From: an uncultured Acetatifactor sp.
GTDB taxonomy: Bacteria; Bacillota; Clostridia; Lachnospirales; Lachnospiraceae
Length of the DNA: 48,564 nt
NCBI GenBank assembly: GCA_934394665.1
Contig: CAKRRS010000014.1
Span: forward strand, 1 to 48,564
Direction of reading: 5' to 3'
A model generated the notes under the pieces. That model saw nothing but the letters and a program-made list of their open reading frames with translations, was not told where the DNA came from and did not search any database. Below are positions 16,819 through 25,775 of the stretch, piece after piece (position 1 is the first letter of the stretch; every line of letters begins with the position of its first letter). The position numbers and the translations under genes are program-made.

Positions 16819-18306
16819 ATGGAAGTAATTTATCGCAGTACACGAAGCAACAGTGAACCGGTAACGGCGTCACAGGCCATCCTGAAGGGTCTGGCAGATG
16901 ACGGAGGTCTGTTTGTTCCGGATCATATTCCTGCTTTGGACAAGAGTCTTGAAGAACTGGCCGGTATGACCTATCAGCAGGTTGCCTACGAAGTCATGAA
17001 ATTATTTTTGACGGATTTCACAGAGGATGAATTAAAAAATTGTATCAATCATGCGTATGACTCCAAATTCGATACAGAGAAAATTGCTCCTCTGGTAAAG
17101 GCTGATGATGCGTATTATCTGGAATTGTTCCATGGCTCCACCATTGCCTTTAAGGATATGGCACTTTCGATTCTGCCGCATCTGATGATCACTTCCGCAC
17201 GTAAGAATCAGATTAAAAATGAGATCGTGATTCTCACTGCAACCTCCGGGGATACCGGTAAGGCTGCACTGGCAGGTTTTGCAGACGTAGAAGGAACCCG
17301 TATTATCGTATTTTATCCGAAGAACGGTGTCAGCCCGATTCAGGAGAAGCAGATGGTGACCCAGAAGGGAGCCAATACGTTTGTCGTGGGAATCCATGGC
17401 AACTTTGATGATGCCCAGACCGGTGTGAAGAAGATTTTCTCCGATAAGAAACTGGCAAAAGAGATGGATGAGAAGGGTTTCCAGTTCTCCTCTGCCAACT
17501 CGATCAATATCGGTCGTCTGGTGCCGCAGATCTGTTATTATGTTTATGCGTACGCACAGTTATGTAAGGATGGAAAAATTGTCGCCGGAGAGAAGATCAA
17601 TGTTGTAGTGCCTACCGGTAACTTCGGCAATATTCTGGCGGCTTTTTATGCGAAAAATATGGGACTGCCGATTGATAAGCTGATTTGCGCTTCCAATGAC
17701 AATAAGGTATTGTATGACTTCTTCCGTACCGGAACCTATGACAGAAACAGGGAGTTCGTACTGACGACTTCTCCGTCCATGGATATTCTGATCTCCAGCA
17801 ATCTGGAGAGACTGATTTACCGGATTGCCGGTAATGATGCGGATAAGAATCGTGAACTCATGAGCGCCCTGAGTGGGAACGGAAAATACGAGATCACTGA
17901 TGAGATGAAAGCACAGCTTTCTGATTTTTATGGCAACTACGCAAGTGAAGCAGAGACTGCTGCGGAGATCCGCAGATTATATGAAAAATGCGGTTATGTG
18001 ATCGACACTCATACCGCAGTGGCTTCCGCAGTATACGGTAAGTATGTGGCAGAGACGAAGGATCATAAGACAACAGTGATTGCGTCAACAGCAAGTCCTT
18101 TCAAGTTTACCAGAAGCGTTATGGATGCCATTGATCCCCAATATGATGCCATGGGTGATTTTGAGCTGGTAGATGAATTGTCCAGGATTGCAAAGGTAAA
18201 GGTACCGAATGCTATCGAAGAGATCCGTACCGCGCCGGTTCTTCACAACACCCAGTGTGATGCGGACAAAATGAAGGATACTGTAAAGGGTTTTCTTGGC
18301 ATTTAA
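16819..18306 (+). CDS. thrC: Threonine synthase
   Basis: 495 residues from the ATG at 16819, preceded by a strong GGAGGAGAGG. The long fungal/clostridial-type threonine synthase N-terminal domain (YRSTRSN ... LKGLADDGGLFVPD) is followed by the PLP-binding lysine in HGSTIAFKDMA and by the phosphate-binding TATSGDTGKAA. NIGRLVPQICYYVYAY and PTGNFGNILA are further fold-type II landmarks. It converts O-phosphohomoserine to threonine. It stands alone, without hom or thrB, behind its own promoter. Confidence 0.95.
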   Translation: MEVIYRSTRSNSEPVTASQAILKGLADDGGLFVPDHIPALDKSLEELAGMTYQQVAYEVMKLFLTDFTEDELKNCINHAYDSKFDTEKIAPLVKADDAYYLELFHGSTIAFKDMALSILPHLMITSARKNQIKNEIVILTATSGDTGKAALAGFADVEGTRIIVFYPKNGVSPIQEKQMVTQKGANTFVVGIHGNFDDAQTGVKKIFSDKKLAKEMDEKGFQFSSANSINIGRLVPQICYYVYAYAQLCKDGKIVAGEKINVVVPTGNFGNILAAFYAKNMGLPIDKLICASNDNKVLYDFFRTGTYDRNREFVLTTSPSMDILISSNLERLIYRIAGNDADKNRELMSALSGNGKYEITDEMKAQLSDFYGNYASEAETAAEIRRLYEKCGYVIDTHTAVASAVYGKYVAETKDHKTTVIASTASPFKFTRSVMDAIDPQYDAMGDFELVDELSRIAKVKVPNAIEEIRTAPVLHNTQCDADKMKDTVKGFLGI

Positions 18307-18375
18307 GCAGGACATAATAATCATTACGAAACTCTGATATGACAGAATTGTGTTAAGAAATTTTATATTAAGAAA

Positions 18376-18416
18376 GTAACAGGAGAATCCCATGGTTTAA
18401 GGGATTCTCCTGTTAC
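18376..18416 (-). terminator. Terminator between convergent thrC and cotJC
   Basis: A perfect 16-bp inverted repeat with a 9-base loop (arms 18376-18391 and 18401-18416). Read on the minus strand it is followed by TTTCTTAATAT, so it mainly ends the cotJ operon. On the plus strand the tail is poor in T, but it may still stop thrC transcripts. Confidence 0.75.
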
Positions 18417-18422
18417 GTTGCT

Positions 18423-19037
18423 CTAATTATCGCAGGAATCACACCGGTCGAATCCGGGATTAAAGGCATAGAAGTTCTTGGCATTCAAATGATCCTGTGT
18501 CATCCTGAGTGCTTCTCCGAAACGCTGGTAGTGAACGATTTCACGGGCACGCAGGAACTTGATGGGTTCACAGACATCCGGATCTTTGATCAGACGCAGG
18601 ATATTGTCATAGGTGGAGCGTGCTTTCTGTTCTGCCGCCATGTCCTCATGCAGATCGGTGATGATATCGCCCTTTACCTGAAACTCACAGGCATTGAAAG
18701 GAACACCGCCTGCTGCCTGTGGCCAGACACCGATGGTATGGTCGACATAATAATTGGCGAAGCCGCTTTTCTCGATTTCTTCCATGGACAGGTTACGGGT
18801 CAGCTGGTGAACGATGGTAGCAACCATCTCGAGGTGCCCGAGTTCTTCTGTGCCAATATCCGTCAACAAACCGGCGACCTCCTTAAAGGGCATGGAATAT
18901 CTCTGCGATAAATATCGCATACTCGCACCCATTTCCCCGTCCGGTCCGCCATACTGGGAGATGATCACCTGCGCCAGCTTTGCGTTCGGTTCTTTGATGT
19001 TTACCGGGAACTGTAATCTTTTCTCATAACTCCACAT
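18423..19037 (-). CDS. cotJC: Spore coat protein CotJC, manganese-catalase family
   Basis: 204 residues. The manganese-catalase ferritin-like fold is recognised from LAQVIISQYGGPDGEMGA, GTEELGHLEM with its metal-binding Glu-Glu-His pattern, and HEDMAAEQKARSTYD. CotJC lies in the inner spore coat, and related proteins have catalase activity. The Cys-rich end (CDSCDN) is seen in this group. It is the last gene of the cotJABC operon; its ATG shares one base with the cotJB stop codon. Confidence 0.93.
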   Translation of the reverse strand: MWSYEKRLQFPVNIKEPNAKLAQVIISQYGGPDGEMGASMRYLSQRYSMPFKEVAGLLTDIGTEELGHLEMVATIVHQLTRNLSMEEIEKSGFANYYVDHTIGVWPQAAGGVPFNACEFQVKGDIITDLHEDMAAEQKARSTYDNILRLIKDPDVCEPIKFLRAREIVHYQRFGEALRMTQDHLNAKNFYAFNPGFDRCDSCDN

Positions 19038-19291
19038 CAGTCACATCCTCCTTCCCAGGGAAGCGGTGCGTCTCCCCAGCGCCATTTGCAGCTGCTTTCC
19101 GCGAGATCTTTTCGTAAGGGATAATATTCTTTGGAAAATTCCCGTTCCATTTGTGTTTTGATCCGCGCATAATGATTAAAATATTCCATGGCATTGCGGT
19201 CGGAAGGATGGGTATCCAGATACAGCATCAGGTCGACCAGGACAAAATCCACAATACCGATGTCGTACAACATTTTTGCTTCACTGCTCAT
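19037..19291 (-). CDS. cotJB: Spore coat protein CotJB
   Basis: 84 residues from the ATG at 19291, which overlaps the cotJA stop codon as ATGA. An ATG three codons earlier sits directly against the AGGAG, too close to be used. LYDIGIVDFVLVDLMLYLDTHP is the family signature. The protein is small, helical and soluble, works with CotJA and CotJC in the spore coat, and has a Trp/Cys-containing tail. Confidence 0.92.
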   Translation of the reverse strand: MSSEAKMLYDIGIVDFVLVDLMLYLDTHPSDRNAMEYFNHYARIKTQMEREFSKEYYPLRKDLAESSCKWRWGDAPLPWEGGCD

Positions 19292-19458
19292 TTTACACAT
19301 CTCCTTCCTGTAAAAGGTTTGTCAAGCTCTGGGAAAATCGTACCGGCACGGTATCCTTTTTCCAGATTTTCGAACATTTTCGTGAAATGCTGCCAGGGGA
19401 CATAAGCCATGGCGAGCGGATATTTCTCAAAATGATCTTCAAAAGAGTAGTCTTTCAT
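19288..19458 (-). CDS. cotJA: Spore coat-associated protein CotJA
   Basis: 56 residues, read directly on the minus strand. LAMAYVPWQHFTKMFENLE followed by GYRAGTIFPELDKPF is the CotJA signature. GGAAAGGATC precedes the ATG. It is the first gene of cotJABC, coupled to cotJB by an ATGA overlap. CotJA is needed for CotJC assembly into the coat in Bacillus. Confidence 0.9.
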   Translation of the reverse strand: MKDYSFEDHFEKYPLAMAYVPWQHFTKMFENLEKGYRAGTIFPELDKPFTGRRCVK

Positions 19459-19490
19459 CGTGATCCTTTCCGGAAAATTCGTTTGTTATT

Positions 19491-19498
19491 ATGGTATG
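19491..19498 (-). promoter_or_regulatory. Candidate sigma-E-type -10 element of the cotJ operon
   Basis: On the minus strand CATACCAT lies about 30 bases before the cotJA start and differs at one position from the sigma-E -10 consensus (CATACAnT). I do not see a convincing -35. Sigma-E control of cotJ is established in Bacillus; here it is inference. Confidence 0.4.
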
Positions 19499-19529
19499 AA
19501 CGGAAATGAAAAGAGTGCAAAAGAACAGG

Positions 19530-19583
19530 AGATAAGAAATAGATACAAAACAGATACAAAGATGAGGTAGTTTATACTATAAT
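19530..19583 (+). promoter_or_regulatory. Two-component operon promoter with three 11-bp direct repeats
   Basis: TATAAT (19578-19583) with TACAAA (19555-19560) as a weak -35, 17-bp spacer. Three copies of AGATAmrAA start at 19530, 19541 and 19552, exactly 11 bp apart, and the last overlaps the -35. This spacing is what OmpR/PhoB-type winged-helix regulators recognise, and such a regulator is encoded downstream. Confidence 0.68.
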
Positions 19584-19632
19584 GAGCTTATCATTACATG
19601 AGAGCAATAAAAAATACATTGAGGGTGGAAGA

Positions 19633-20295
19633 ATGTTTAAGATATTAATTGCAGAAGATGAGGAACCGATCGCAAACCTGATCCGCATGAATCTGACAAG
19701 AGCAGGCTATTTGTGTACGTGGGCTGCAGACGGAAAGCAGGCGGCGGATCTGATGGAACGGGAGCATTTTGACCTTGCACTTTTTGATATTATGCTTCCT
19801 GTGGTCAACGGTTATGAATTACTCGATTATGCGAAAGCCTGTGAGCTTCCGGTCATCTTTTTAACAGCGCTGGGTTCAACGGAACATAAGGTGAAAGGAC
19901 TTCGCATGGGCGCGGATGATTATCTGCCGAAGCCTTTTGAAATCGTAGAACTTCTGGCAAGGGTAGAAGCAGTGCTTCGCAGATATCACAAGACGGAGAC
20001 GGTGATACAGGTCTGTAATGTGACCATAGACACTGCATCCCATACAGTGACACTGGACGGGGAAGAAATCTATCTGACACCGAAAGAATTTGATCTGCTG
20101 TTATTGTTTGCCAGAAATAAAAACAGGGCATTGTATCGTGAGACCATTTATGAAAATGTCTGGGGCGGCGAATACATGGGACAGAGCCGGACGGTGGATC
20201 TGCATGTGCAGCGCTTAAAAAAGAAACTGCATTGGGAAGAAGTCATTGTAGCTGTCTATAAAGTGGGGTATCGGTTGAATGAAGTTCGCTCATAA
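19633..20295 (+). CDS. OmpR/PhoB-family response regulator
   Basis: 220 residues from the ATG at 19633 with GGTGGAAGA upstream. The receiver domain spans about 1-115: acidic pocket EDEE at 8-11, phosphoacceptor D52 (LALFDIMLP), the conserved Thr in FLTALGS and Lys in LPKPF. The winged-helix DNA-binding domain spans about 125-218 (LTPKEFDLLLLFARN, RTVDLHVQRLKKKL). A 17-base overlap with the kinase gene marks a cognate pair. Its promoter carries a three-unit direct repeat suited to positive autoregulation. Confidence 0.93.
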   Translation: MFKILIAEDEEPIANLIRMNLTRAGYLCTWAADGKQAADLMEREHFDLALFDIMLPVVNGYELLDYAKACELPVIFLTALGSTEHKVKGLRMGADDYLPKPFEIVELLARVEAVLRRYHKTETVIQVCNVTIDTASHTVTLDGEEIYLTPKEFDLLLLFARNKNRALYRETIYENVWGGEYMGQSRTVDLHVQRLKKKLHWEEVIVAVYKVGYRLNEVRS

Positions 20296-21721
20296 ATTAT
20301 TTTTTTCCATCACGGCACTGCTTACGGTGATCTTTATGGTTTTCGGCAGCTGGATGCTTTCTTCTTATTTCAACAGAATGCTGGATCGGGAGACGGAACA
20401 GGGGAAGAGGGAAAATCAGCTCTTTCAGACAATCTACGATATGGTATACGCCAGCATGGAAAAATACGGTGCCGAGCTTGCCGGAATCCGGGCGGAGACC
20501 GGTGCAACAGAACGAATGACTTCACAGAGCGGAACGGAATGTCTGATCCTTACGGCAGACGGACAGTTTACACTTACCGGCAGTCTGAAAAATGCAGAGG
20601 ACGAGATCCGGGGCACAGTCGAAGAAATGATCGGTGATATGAAAGCGGAAGAAAATCAGATCTACGGTATCCGCAGGATCGGGACAGAATATTATCTGTT
20701 AAGTATCGTTGCGGACCGGCCGGTGGATACAGCGGATATCGTATATCTGGGAATTTTTAAGAACCTGAGCAGTATTTATGAAGAAAGAAGTAAAATGTTA
20801 AGACAATATATGGCAGCTCTGGCAGTCTTACTCGTGATCGGGGGACTGGCAGCTTTTCTGCTGTCCAGATATCTGACCAGCCCCATTGAACAACTGAATG
20901 ATACTGCCGGAAAGATAGCCGGAGGAGATTTTGAAAAGAGAGCGGTCTACCGGGGAGCGGATGAGATCGGGGAACTTTCTTATAGCTTTAATCATATGGC
21001 TGACCGGCTGGTGCGGCAAATGGAGCAAAAAGAACTGGAAGCAAAACAGCAGGAGGACTTTACTGCGGCCTTTGCACATGAACTGAAGACCCCGCTGACC
21101 TCCATTATCGGTTATGCGGATATGCTGAATTCCTATGAAATGACGGAGCAAGAACGGGGAGAGGCAGCCTATTATATTTTTACCCAGGGAAAACGCCTGG
21201 AGAGTCTGTCTCATAAATTATTGGAACTGGTGGCAATGGACAGGCAGGAGATGGAGGTCAAGAAGATAGTTACCAGGGATCTGGAGGAAAATATCAGAGA
21301 AACCATGCGTATCCCTTTTGAACGAAAAAGAATCAGGGGAAAGATCAGCCTGGAGAAAGGCGTGATCTACGGAGACAGGGATCTGTTATTGTCTCTGTTG
21401 TACAATCTTCTGGACAATGCTGTAAAGGCAGTGGATGAAGACGGTTTTATCCTGATGAAGGGCAGAAAGCTTCCGAAGGGGTATGAGATCAAAGTCGTGG
21501 ATAACGGCAGAGGAATCCCACAGGATGAAATCGCAAGAATTACAGAGGCGTTTTATATGGTAGATAAGTCCAGATCCCGCAAGGAGGGTGGAGCCGGTAT
21601 CGGAATGGCGCTTTGCCAGAAGATCATTACACTGCACCGGGGAGAGATAAAAATAGACAGCAAATTGGGAGAGGGCACTGTGATGCGTCTGTATTTTCCG
21701 GAAAAAATGAAATTAAAATGA
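20279..21721 (+). CDS. Sensor histidine kinase (HAMP-HisKA-HATPase)
   Basis: 480 residues. TM1 is at about 7-27 and TM2 at about 172-192, with an extracytoplasmic sensor domain of about 145 residues between them that I cannot assign. A HAMP segment (LTSPIEQLNDTAGKIAGGDF) follows, then HisKA with the phosphoaccepting His267 in FAHELKTPLTS, and the HATPase with N box NLLDNAVKA, G1 DNGRGIP and G2 GGAGIGMALC. It phosphorylates the upstream response regulator; the signal is unknown. It overlaps the regulator by 17 bases. Confidence 0.93.
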   Translation: MKFAHKLFFSITALLTVIFMVFGSWMLSSYFNRMLDRETEQGKRENQLFQTIYDMVYASMEKYGAELAGIRAETGATERMTSQSGTECLILTADGQFTLTGSLKNAEDEIRGTVEEMIGDMKAEENQIYGIRRIGTEYYLLSIVADRPVDTADIVYLGIFKNLSSIYEERSKMLRQYMAALAVLLVIGGLAAFLLSRYLTSPIEQLNDTAGKIAGGDFEKRAVYRGADEIGELSYSFNHMADRLVRQMEQKELEAKQQEDFTAAFAHELKTPLTSIIGYADMLNSYEMTEQERGEAAYYIFTQGKRLESLSHKLLELVAMDRQEMEVKKIVTRDLEENIRETMRIPFERKRIRGKISLEKGVIYGDRDLLLSLLYNLLDNAVKAVDEDGFILMKGRKLPKGYEIKVVDNGRGIPQDEIARITEAFYMVDKSRSRKEGGAGIGMALCQKIITLHRGEIKIDSKLGEGTVMRLYFPEKMKLK

Positions 21722-21729
21722 GGAGTAAA

Positions 21730-22689
21730 ATGAAAAGAACGGATAAAAAAATCAATAAAAATGTACTGTTATGTATAGGTACTTTATTCCTTCTGATTGT
21801 CTGTGCGTTCATTACTCCCGGACTGTTGCTCGGAATACAGGATAAAAAGCGATTGACTCAGTCGGTCGGCATATCGAATGCAGAAATTGCAAATACGATC
21901 TGGCAGGAAAATTATGAGACAGATACGACGCTCAGGTTACAGAACCTGGCAAACGGACTGGCCGGCGGAAAACAATATTACGTGTCAAAACAAAACCTAG
22001 ATCAGAACGAGGAAGGACAGATAGCGGATATTATTGATAAGTATGTGATCAGTGCGGAATGGAATTATATCTTACAGGATATCGGCTTGCTTCCGGAAGA
22101 GTATGTCTATAAAGAGGGTCTGCATAATGCTTCTGTCTGCAAATATATCCTATATGATGAAAAATTTACAGACGGTGTAGCTATTATGTCATATGATATT
22201 AAGCTACAGATACATGAGGATGCGAATGGCAGTGTCAATATGGAATTTATCATTGATTCAGAGACCGGAACGTTATATGCACTGAAAATGATTCTGGAGG
22301 ATGAAACGGAGACACTTACCTGGGAGGATATGGGTATCGATAAATTTACACTCTATGATTATAGCATTTTCTTTTTGCAGGACTATTATACCTATGATGC
22401 AACCGGTGTGACCAATATTGAGATACAGGAAAATGAAAATGTCCTGATGGATGATAGTGCTGTAAAAGAGCCGCAGACACAGAACACAGGTGGTGATGTT
22501 GACGGATACATAGATCCGGACAATATGGATAAGTATGGTTTCCGGTTGGTTTATGGAACGGATCATCTGGAATTTCGTCTGGATCTGTTGAATGCATCGA
22601 AGGGAGAACTGGACAAAGGAGCTGGATTTGTCATGGGCATCCGGGAGATAGAAGAATTGATTCCGGATTTTCTCCCGGAGAATTTTTGA
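21730..22689 (+). CDS. Unknown membrane-anchored extracytoplasmic protein in a two-component operon
   Basis: 319 residues; I do not recognise a family. One N-terminal membrane helix (about 12-35) precedes a polar domain of about 280 residues with many Asp, Glu and Asn and several short beta-rich segments (VAIMSYDIKLQIHED, NMEFIIDSETGTLYALKMILED). A low-complexity linker around residue 245 precedes the final 60 residues. The ATG at 21730 has AGGAG 4 bases upstream; an alternative ATG at 21718 overlaps the kinase stop. The close coupling suggests an accessory factor or target of the two-component system, but no function can be given. Confidence 0.75.
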   Translation: MKRTDKKINKNVLLCIGTLFLLIVCAFITPGLLLGIQDKKRLTQSVGISNAEIANTIWQENYETDTTLRLQNLANGLAGGKQYYVSKQNLDQNEEGQIADIIDKYVISAEWNYILQDIGLLPEEYVYKEGLHNASVCKYILYDEKFTDGVAIMSYDIKLQIHEDANGSVNMEFIIDSETGTLYALKMILEDETETLTWEDMGIDKFTLYDYSIFFLQDYYTYDATGVTNIEIQENENVLMDDSAVKEPQTQNTGGDVDGYIDPDNMDKYGFRLVYGTDHLEFRLDLLNASKGELDKGAGFVMGIREIEELIPDFLPENF

Positions 22690-22754
22690 AGTGATCCGGA
22701 TGACAGAAAAAGGAATAGAACTGTATCGGCTATCATAAAAATATAGGGAATCAC

Positions 22755-22804
22755 GTAACCGCACAGGTATTACATTCCGAATAGGTTTAGGCCTGTGTCG
22801 TTAC
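22755..22804 (+). other. Long leader hairpin upstream of the AGCS symporter gene
   Basis: Arms 22755-22767 and 22792-22804 pair over 13 positions with one mismatch and one G-U (GTAAC...CACAGG with CCTGTG...GTTAC). The loop is 24 bases. An A run, not a T run, follows, so it is not a terminator. It ends 10 bases before the AGGAGAG ribosome binding site. Confidence 0.5.
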
Positions 22805-22827
22805 AAAAAAGTCAGGAGAGACAAAAA

Positions 22828-24249
22828 ATGATGACACCGGGCAAGGTGCTGCAACAGGTGGATGAAATCATATGGGGACCCTGGCTTATTTTTTTATTGC
22901 TGGGAACCGGGTGTTATCTGATGATCCGGCTGCGATTTTTGCCGATTGTGAATTTGGGTGCTGCACTACGGGCGGTATTCGGACGGGAAAGCCGTAAACG
23001 TAATGAGCCGGATGATAGAACCGGCGTTTCTTCCTTTGCCGCACTGACCACGGAACTTGCCGCAACGATCGGAACAGGGAATATCGTAGGAGTGGCAACG
23101 GCAATGGTACTGGGTGGCCCCGGAGCACTATTTTGGATGCTGTTGTCCGGTGTGATCGGCCTGTCCACCAAACTGGTGGAAAGTACCCTGTGCGTCCGGT
23201 ACCGGATCCGGAATGCGAAGGGAAATCTTGTGGGCGGTCCAATGTATGTCTTACAGAATGTCTTTCCCTATCACAGAGTTGGGAAAATGCTGGCCTATTC
23301 TTTTGCGATATTTGCGGTATTGGCTTCTTTTGGTATGGGGAATATGACGCAGGGGAATTCCATCGCACAGGCTCTGCAGGAGACCTGGCATGTGAAACCG
23401 GTGGTGACGGGGCTTGTCTTAAGTGCTGTTACCATGCTGGCGATCTTCGGCGGAATCGGGATGATCGCCGGAGTGACAGAATATCTGGTGCCGTGCATGG
23501 CTGCGTTTTATCTGTTCGGAACGGGAATGGTGATTTTTACTCATTTTCAGAATCTGCCGACAGGAATATTGCAAATCGTGTACGGCGCTTTCTGCCCGGA
23601 GTCTGTCGTGGGAGGTATGGCAGGATTCGCTGTTTCCACAATGAACAGTGTGCATTATTCCGCAAGGGCGGCAATGAGATACGGAGTCTCCAGAGGAGTG
23701 TTCTCTAATGAAGCGGGGCTGGGAGCAGCCGGAATCAGTGCAGCCTGTGCGGATACACAGGATCCGGTGCGGCAGGGATATATCAGTATGACCGGCGTAT
23801 TCATTGATACGATCGTGATCTGCACGTTAACGGGATTTGCGATTGCGACCAGTGGGGTATTGGGACAGACGGATGCAGGCGGTGAACTGTTGAACGGAAC
23901 TGCGCTCATGCTTACGGTGTTTTCTTCGACCTTCGGAAAGGCAGGCGCAGGGCTTTTGACCATTTCCATTGTGATGTTTGCGTTTGCGACAATCATTGCA
24001 TGGGAATATCAGGGAGAGAAGGCGTTTGAATATCTGAGCGGCGCTTGTGAGAAGACGAAGTGGTATCGGCTGGCGTACACAGCGGCAGCCTTTCTGGGAG
24101 CGGTGTGTTCTCTGGAGGTCGTGTGGGATTTCTCGGATATTTGTAACGGACTGATGGCGGTTCCGAATCTGCTTATGATTCTTACTTTATCCCGGGAAAC
24201 CTGCTTTTTCATTAGAGAATATAAATTCAAAAATTTAATAAAATCATAG
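22828..24249 (+). CDS. Alanine/glycine:cation symporter (AGCS family)
   Basis: 473 residues from the ATG at 22828, with AGGAGAG upstream. A long string of hydrophobic helices carries the AGCS signatures GTGNIVGVATAMVLGGPGAL and TKLVESTLCVRYR, then GGPMYVLQN and FSNEAGLGAA. Members import alanine or glycine with Na+ or H+. The substrate is not determined by sequence here. It follows a leader hairpin and precedes pepT, which has its own promoter; peptide hydrolysis and amino-acid uptake side by side may be coincidence. Confidence 0.92.
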   Translation: MMTPGKVLQQVDEIIWGPWLIFLLLGTGCYLMIRLRFLPIVNLGAALRAVFGRESRKRNEPDDRTGVSSFAALTTELAATIGTGNIVGVATAMVLGGPGALFWMLLSGVIGLSTKLVESTLCVRYRIRNAKGNLVGGPMYVLQNVFPYHRVGKMLAYSFAIFAVLASFGMGNMTQGNSIAQALQETWHVKPVVTGLVLSAVTMLAIFGGIGMIAGVTEYLVPCMAAFYLFGTGMVIFTHFQNLPTGILQIVYGAFCPESVVGGMAGFAVSTMNSVHYSARAAMRYGVSRGVFSNEAGLGAAGISAACADTQDPVRQGYISMTGVFIDTIVICTLTGFAIATSGVLGQTDAGGELLNGTALMLTVFSSTFGKAGAGLLTISIVMFAFATIIAWEYQGEKAFEYLSGACEKTKWYRLAYTAAAFLGAVCSLEVVWDFSDICNGLMAVPNLLMILTLSRETCFFIREYKFKNLIKS

Positions 24250-24316
24250 ATATATTTATGGATCATCTATCGCTATTTTAATTGTTTTCTATGGCATAAA
24301 TCATAAAAAATAATGA

Positions 24317-24345
24317 TTGAAGCGGCGCTCACACCGTGATATGAT
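24317..24345 (+). promoter_or_regulatory. pepT promoter
   Basis: TTGAAG (24317-24322), a 17-base spacer and TATGAT (24340-24345). A 6-bp inverted repeat, AATCAT/ATGATT (24299-24318), abuts the -35. The predicted leader is about 75 bases. Confidence 0.65.
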
Positions 24346-24428
24346 AAATACGATAAAGCTGCCCGCGTCTATTGCAGAGAATGAGACCGGACAGTTGTTT
24401 TGTGCAGTTTAAAAACAGGAGTGAGATT

Positions 24429-25661
24429 ATGAGCAAGACTATTGAAAACTTTTTAAGATATGTGAAGATCGATACCCAGTCTTCTGAGGAAAGTACCACA
24501 ATTCCCAGTACGATGAAACAGCATGATCTGGCGAAGCTGTTAGTAGCAGAACTCGAGGCGATGGGCGCAACAGAGATTACTTACGATAAGGAACATTGTT
24601 ATGTATATGCCACGATCCCTGCGTCCGCAGGCTGTGAGAAGGCACCGGTGTTAGGATTTATCTCTCATATGGATACCTCTCCGGCGGTAACGGATACCAA
24701 TGTAAAGCCCCGGATCGTAGAGAAGTATGACGGAAAAGATATTGTGCTGAATGAGACAGAGAATATCGTGATGAAAGTGACAGACTTCCCGGAGCTGTTA
24801 AATTACATCGGGAAAGATTTGATCGTTACGGACGGAACCACTTTGCTCGGGGCGGATGATAAGGCCGGTGTGGCTGAGATCATGACGATGGCAGAGGAAC
24901 TGCTTCTGCATCCTGAGAAAAAGCATGGCAGGATCAGGATCGGGTTTACACCGGATGAGGAAGTCGGTGCCGGAGCAGACTATTTTGATGTGAAATTGTT
25001 CGGAGCGGATTATGCGTATACCGTGGACGGCGGTGCTCTGGGAGAACTGGAATATGAGAACTTCAATGCGGCCGGAGCAAAGCTTCATGTCTACGGCAGA
25101 AGCGTACATCCCGGTTCCGCCAAGGGTAAAATGAAGAATGCCATGCTGATTGCACAGGAATTCCAGAGCCTGCTGCCGGTAGAACAGAATCCTATGTATA
25201 CGGAAGGCTATGAAGGATTTTTCCATCTGGATGCGATGCAGGGGAATGTGGAAGAAGTTGTTGCCGATTATATCATCCGTGATCATGACAGACAACTGTT
25301 CGAACAGAAAAAGGAAATGTTCTTATCCTGTGCCGATTTCCTGAACCGGAAATGCGGTGAGGGAACGGTCGTAGTGGATATGAAGGATTCTTACTACAAT
25401 ATGCGCGAGATCATGGAACAGCATATGCACCTGATCGACAATGCAAAGGCGGCTATGGAAGAGCTTGGAATCGAACCAAAGATTTCTCCGATCCGCGGAG
25501 GAACCGATGGCGCCAGACTGTCCTTCATGGGACTTCCCTGTCCGAACCTGTGTACCGGTGGGGAGAATTACCATGGCAGATATGAGTATGCATGTGTGCA
25601 GTCCATGGAAAAGACGACGGAACTTTTGATTGCGATTGCGGCCAAATACGCAAATCGTTAA
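24429..25661 (+). CDS. pepT: Peptidase T (tripeptide aminopeptidase)
   Basis: 410 residues from the ATG at 24429 with ACAGGAG upstream. The M20 metallopeptidase ligands are in [23 protein letters not shown] and [12 protein letters not shown], and the C-terminal His in ENYHGRYEY. It removes N-terminal residues from tripeptides in the cytoplasm using two zinc ions. Full length with the usual dimerisation domain (about 205-320). Confidence 0.95.
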   Translation: MSKTIENFLRYVKIDTQSSEESTTIPSTMKQHDLAKLLVAELEAMGATEITYDKEHCYVYATIPASAGCEKAPVLGFISHMDTSPAVTDTNVKPRIVEKYDGKDIVLNETENIVMKVTDFPELLNYIGKDLIVTDGTTLLGADDKAGVAEIMTMAEELLLHPEKKHGRIRIGFTPDEEVGAGADYFDVKLFGADYAYTVDGGALGELEYENFNAAGAKLHVYGRSVHPGSAKGKMKNAMLIAQEFQSLLPVEQNPMYTEGYEGFFHLDAMQGNVEEVVADYIIRDHDRQLFEQKKEMFLSCADFLNRKCGEGTVVVDMKDSYYNMREIMEQHMHLIDNAKAAMEELGIEPKISPIRGGTDGARLSFMGLPCPNLCTGGENYHGRYEYACVQSMEKTTELLIAIAAKYANR

Positions 25662-25775
25662 TCGCAGACATTGGGGAAATATAAATACGCAATTTTAATT
25701 TTGCAACGTTACATCAACGATAAATAGGAAATGTCAGTGCAGAAAAACTGATTTAGAAAGGCAATACTTTGTAAT

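Noticed and set aside
16763..22804. GTAAC/GTTAC-flanked hairpins in the thrC leader, after thrC and before the AGCS gene as one repeat family
   Set aside because: Only the 5-base ends are shared. Stem interiors, loops and positions differ, so chance is the simpler explanation.
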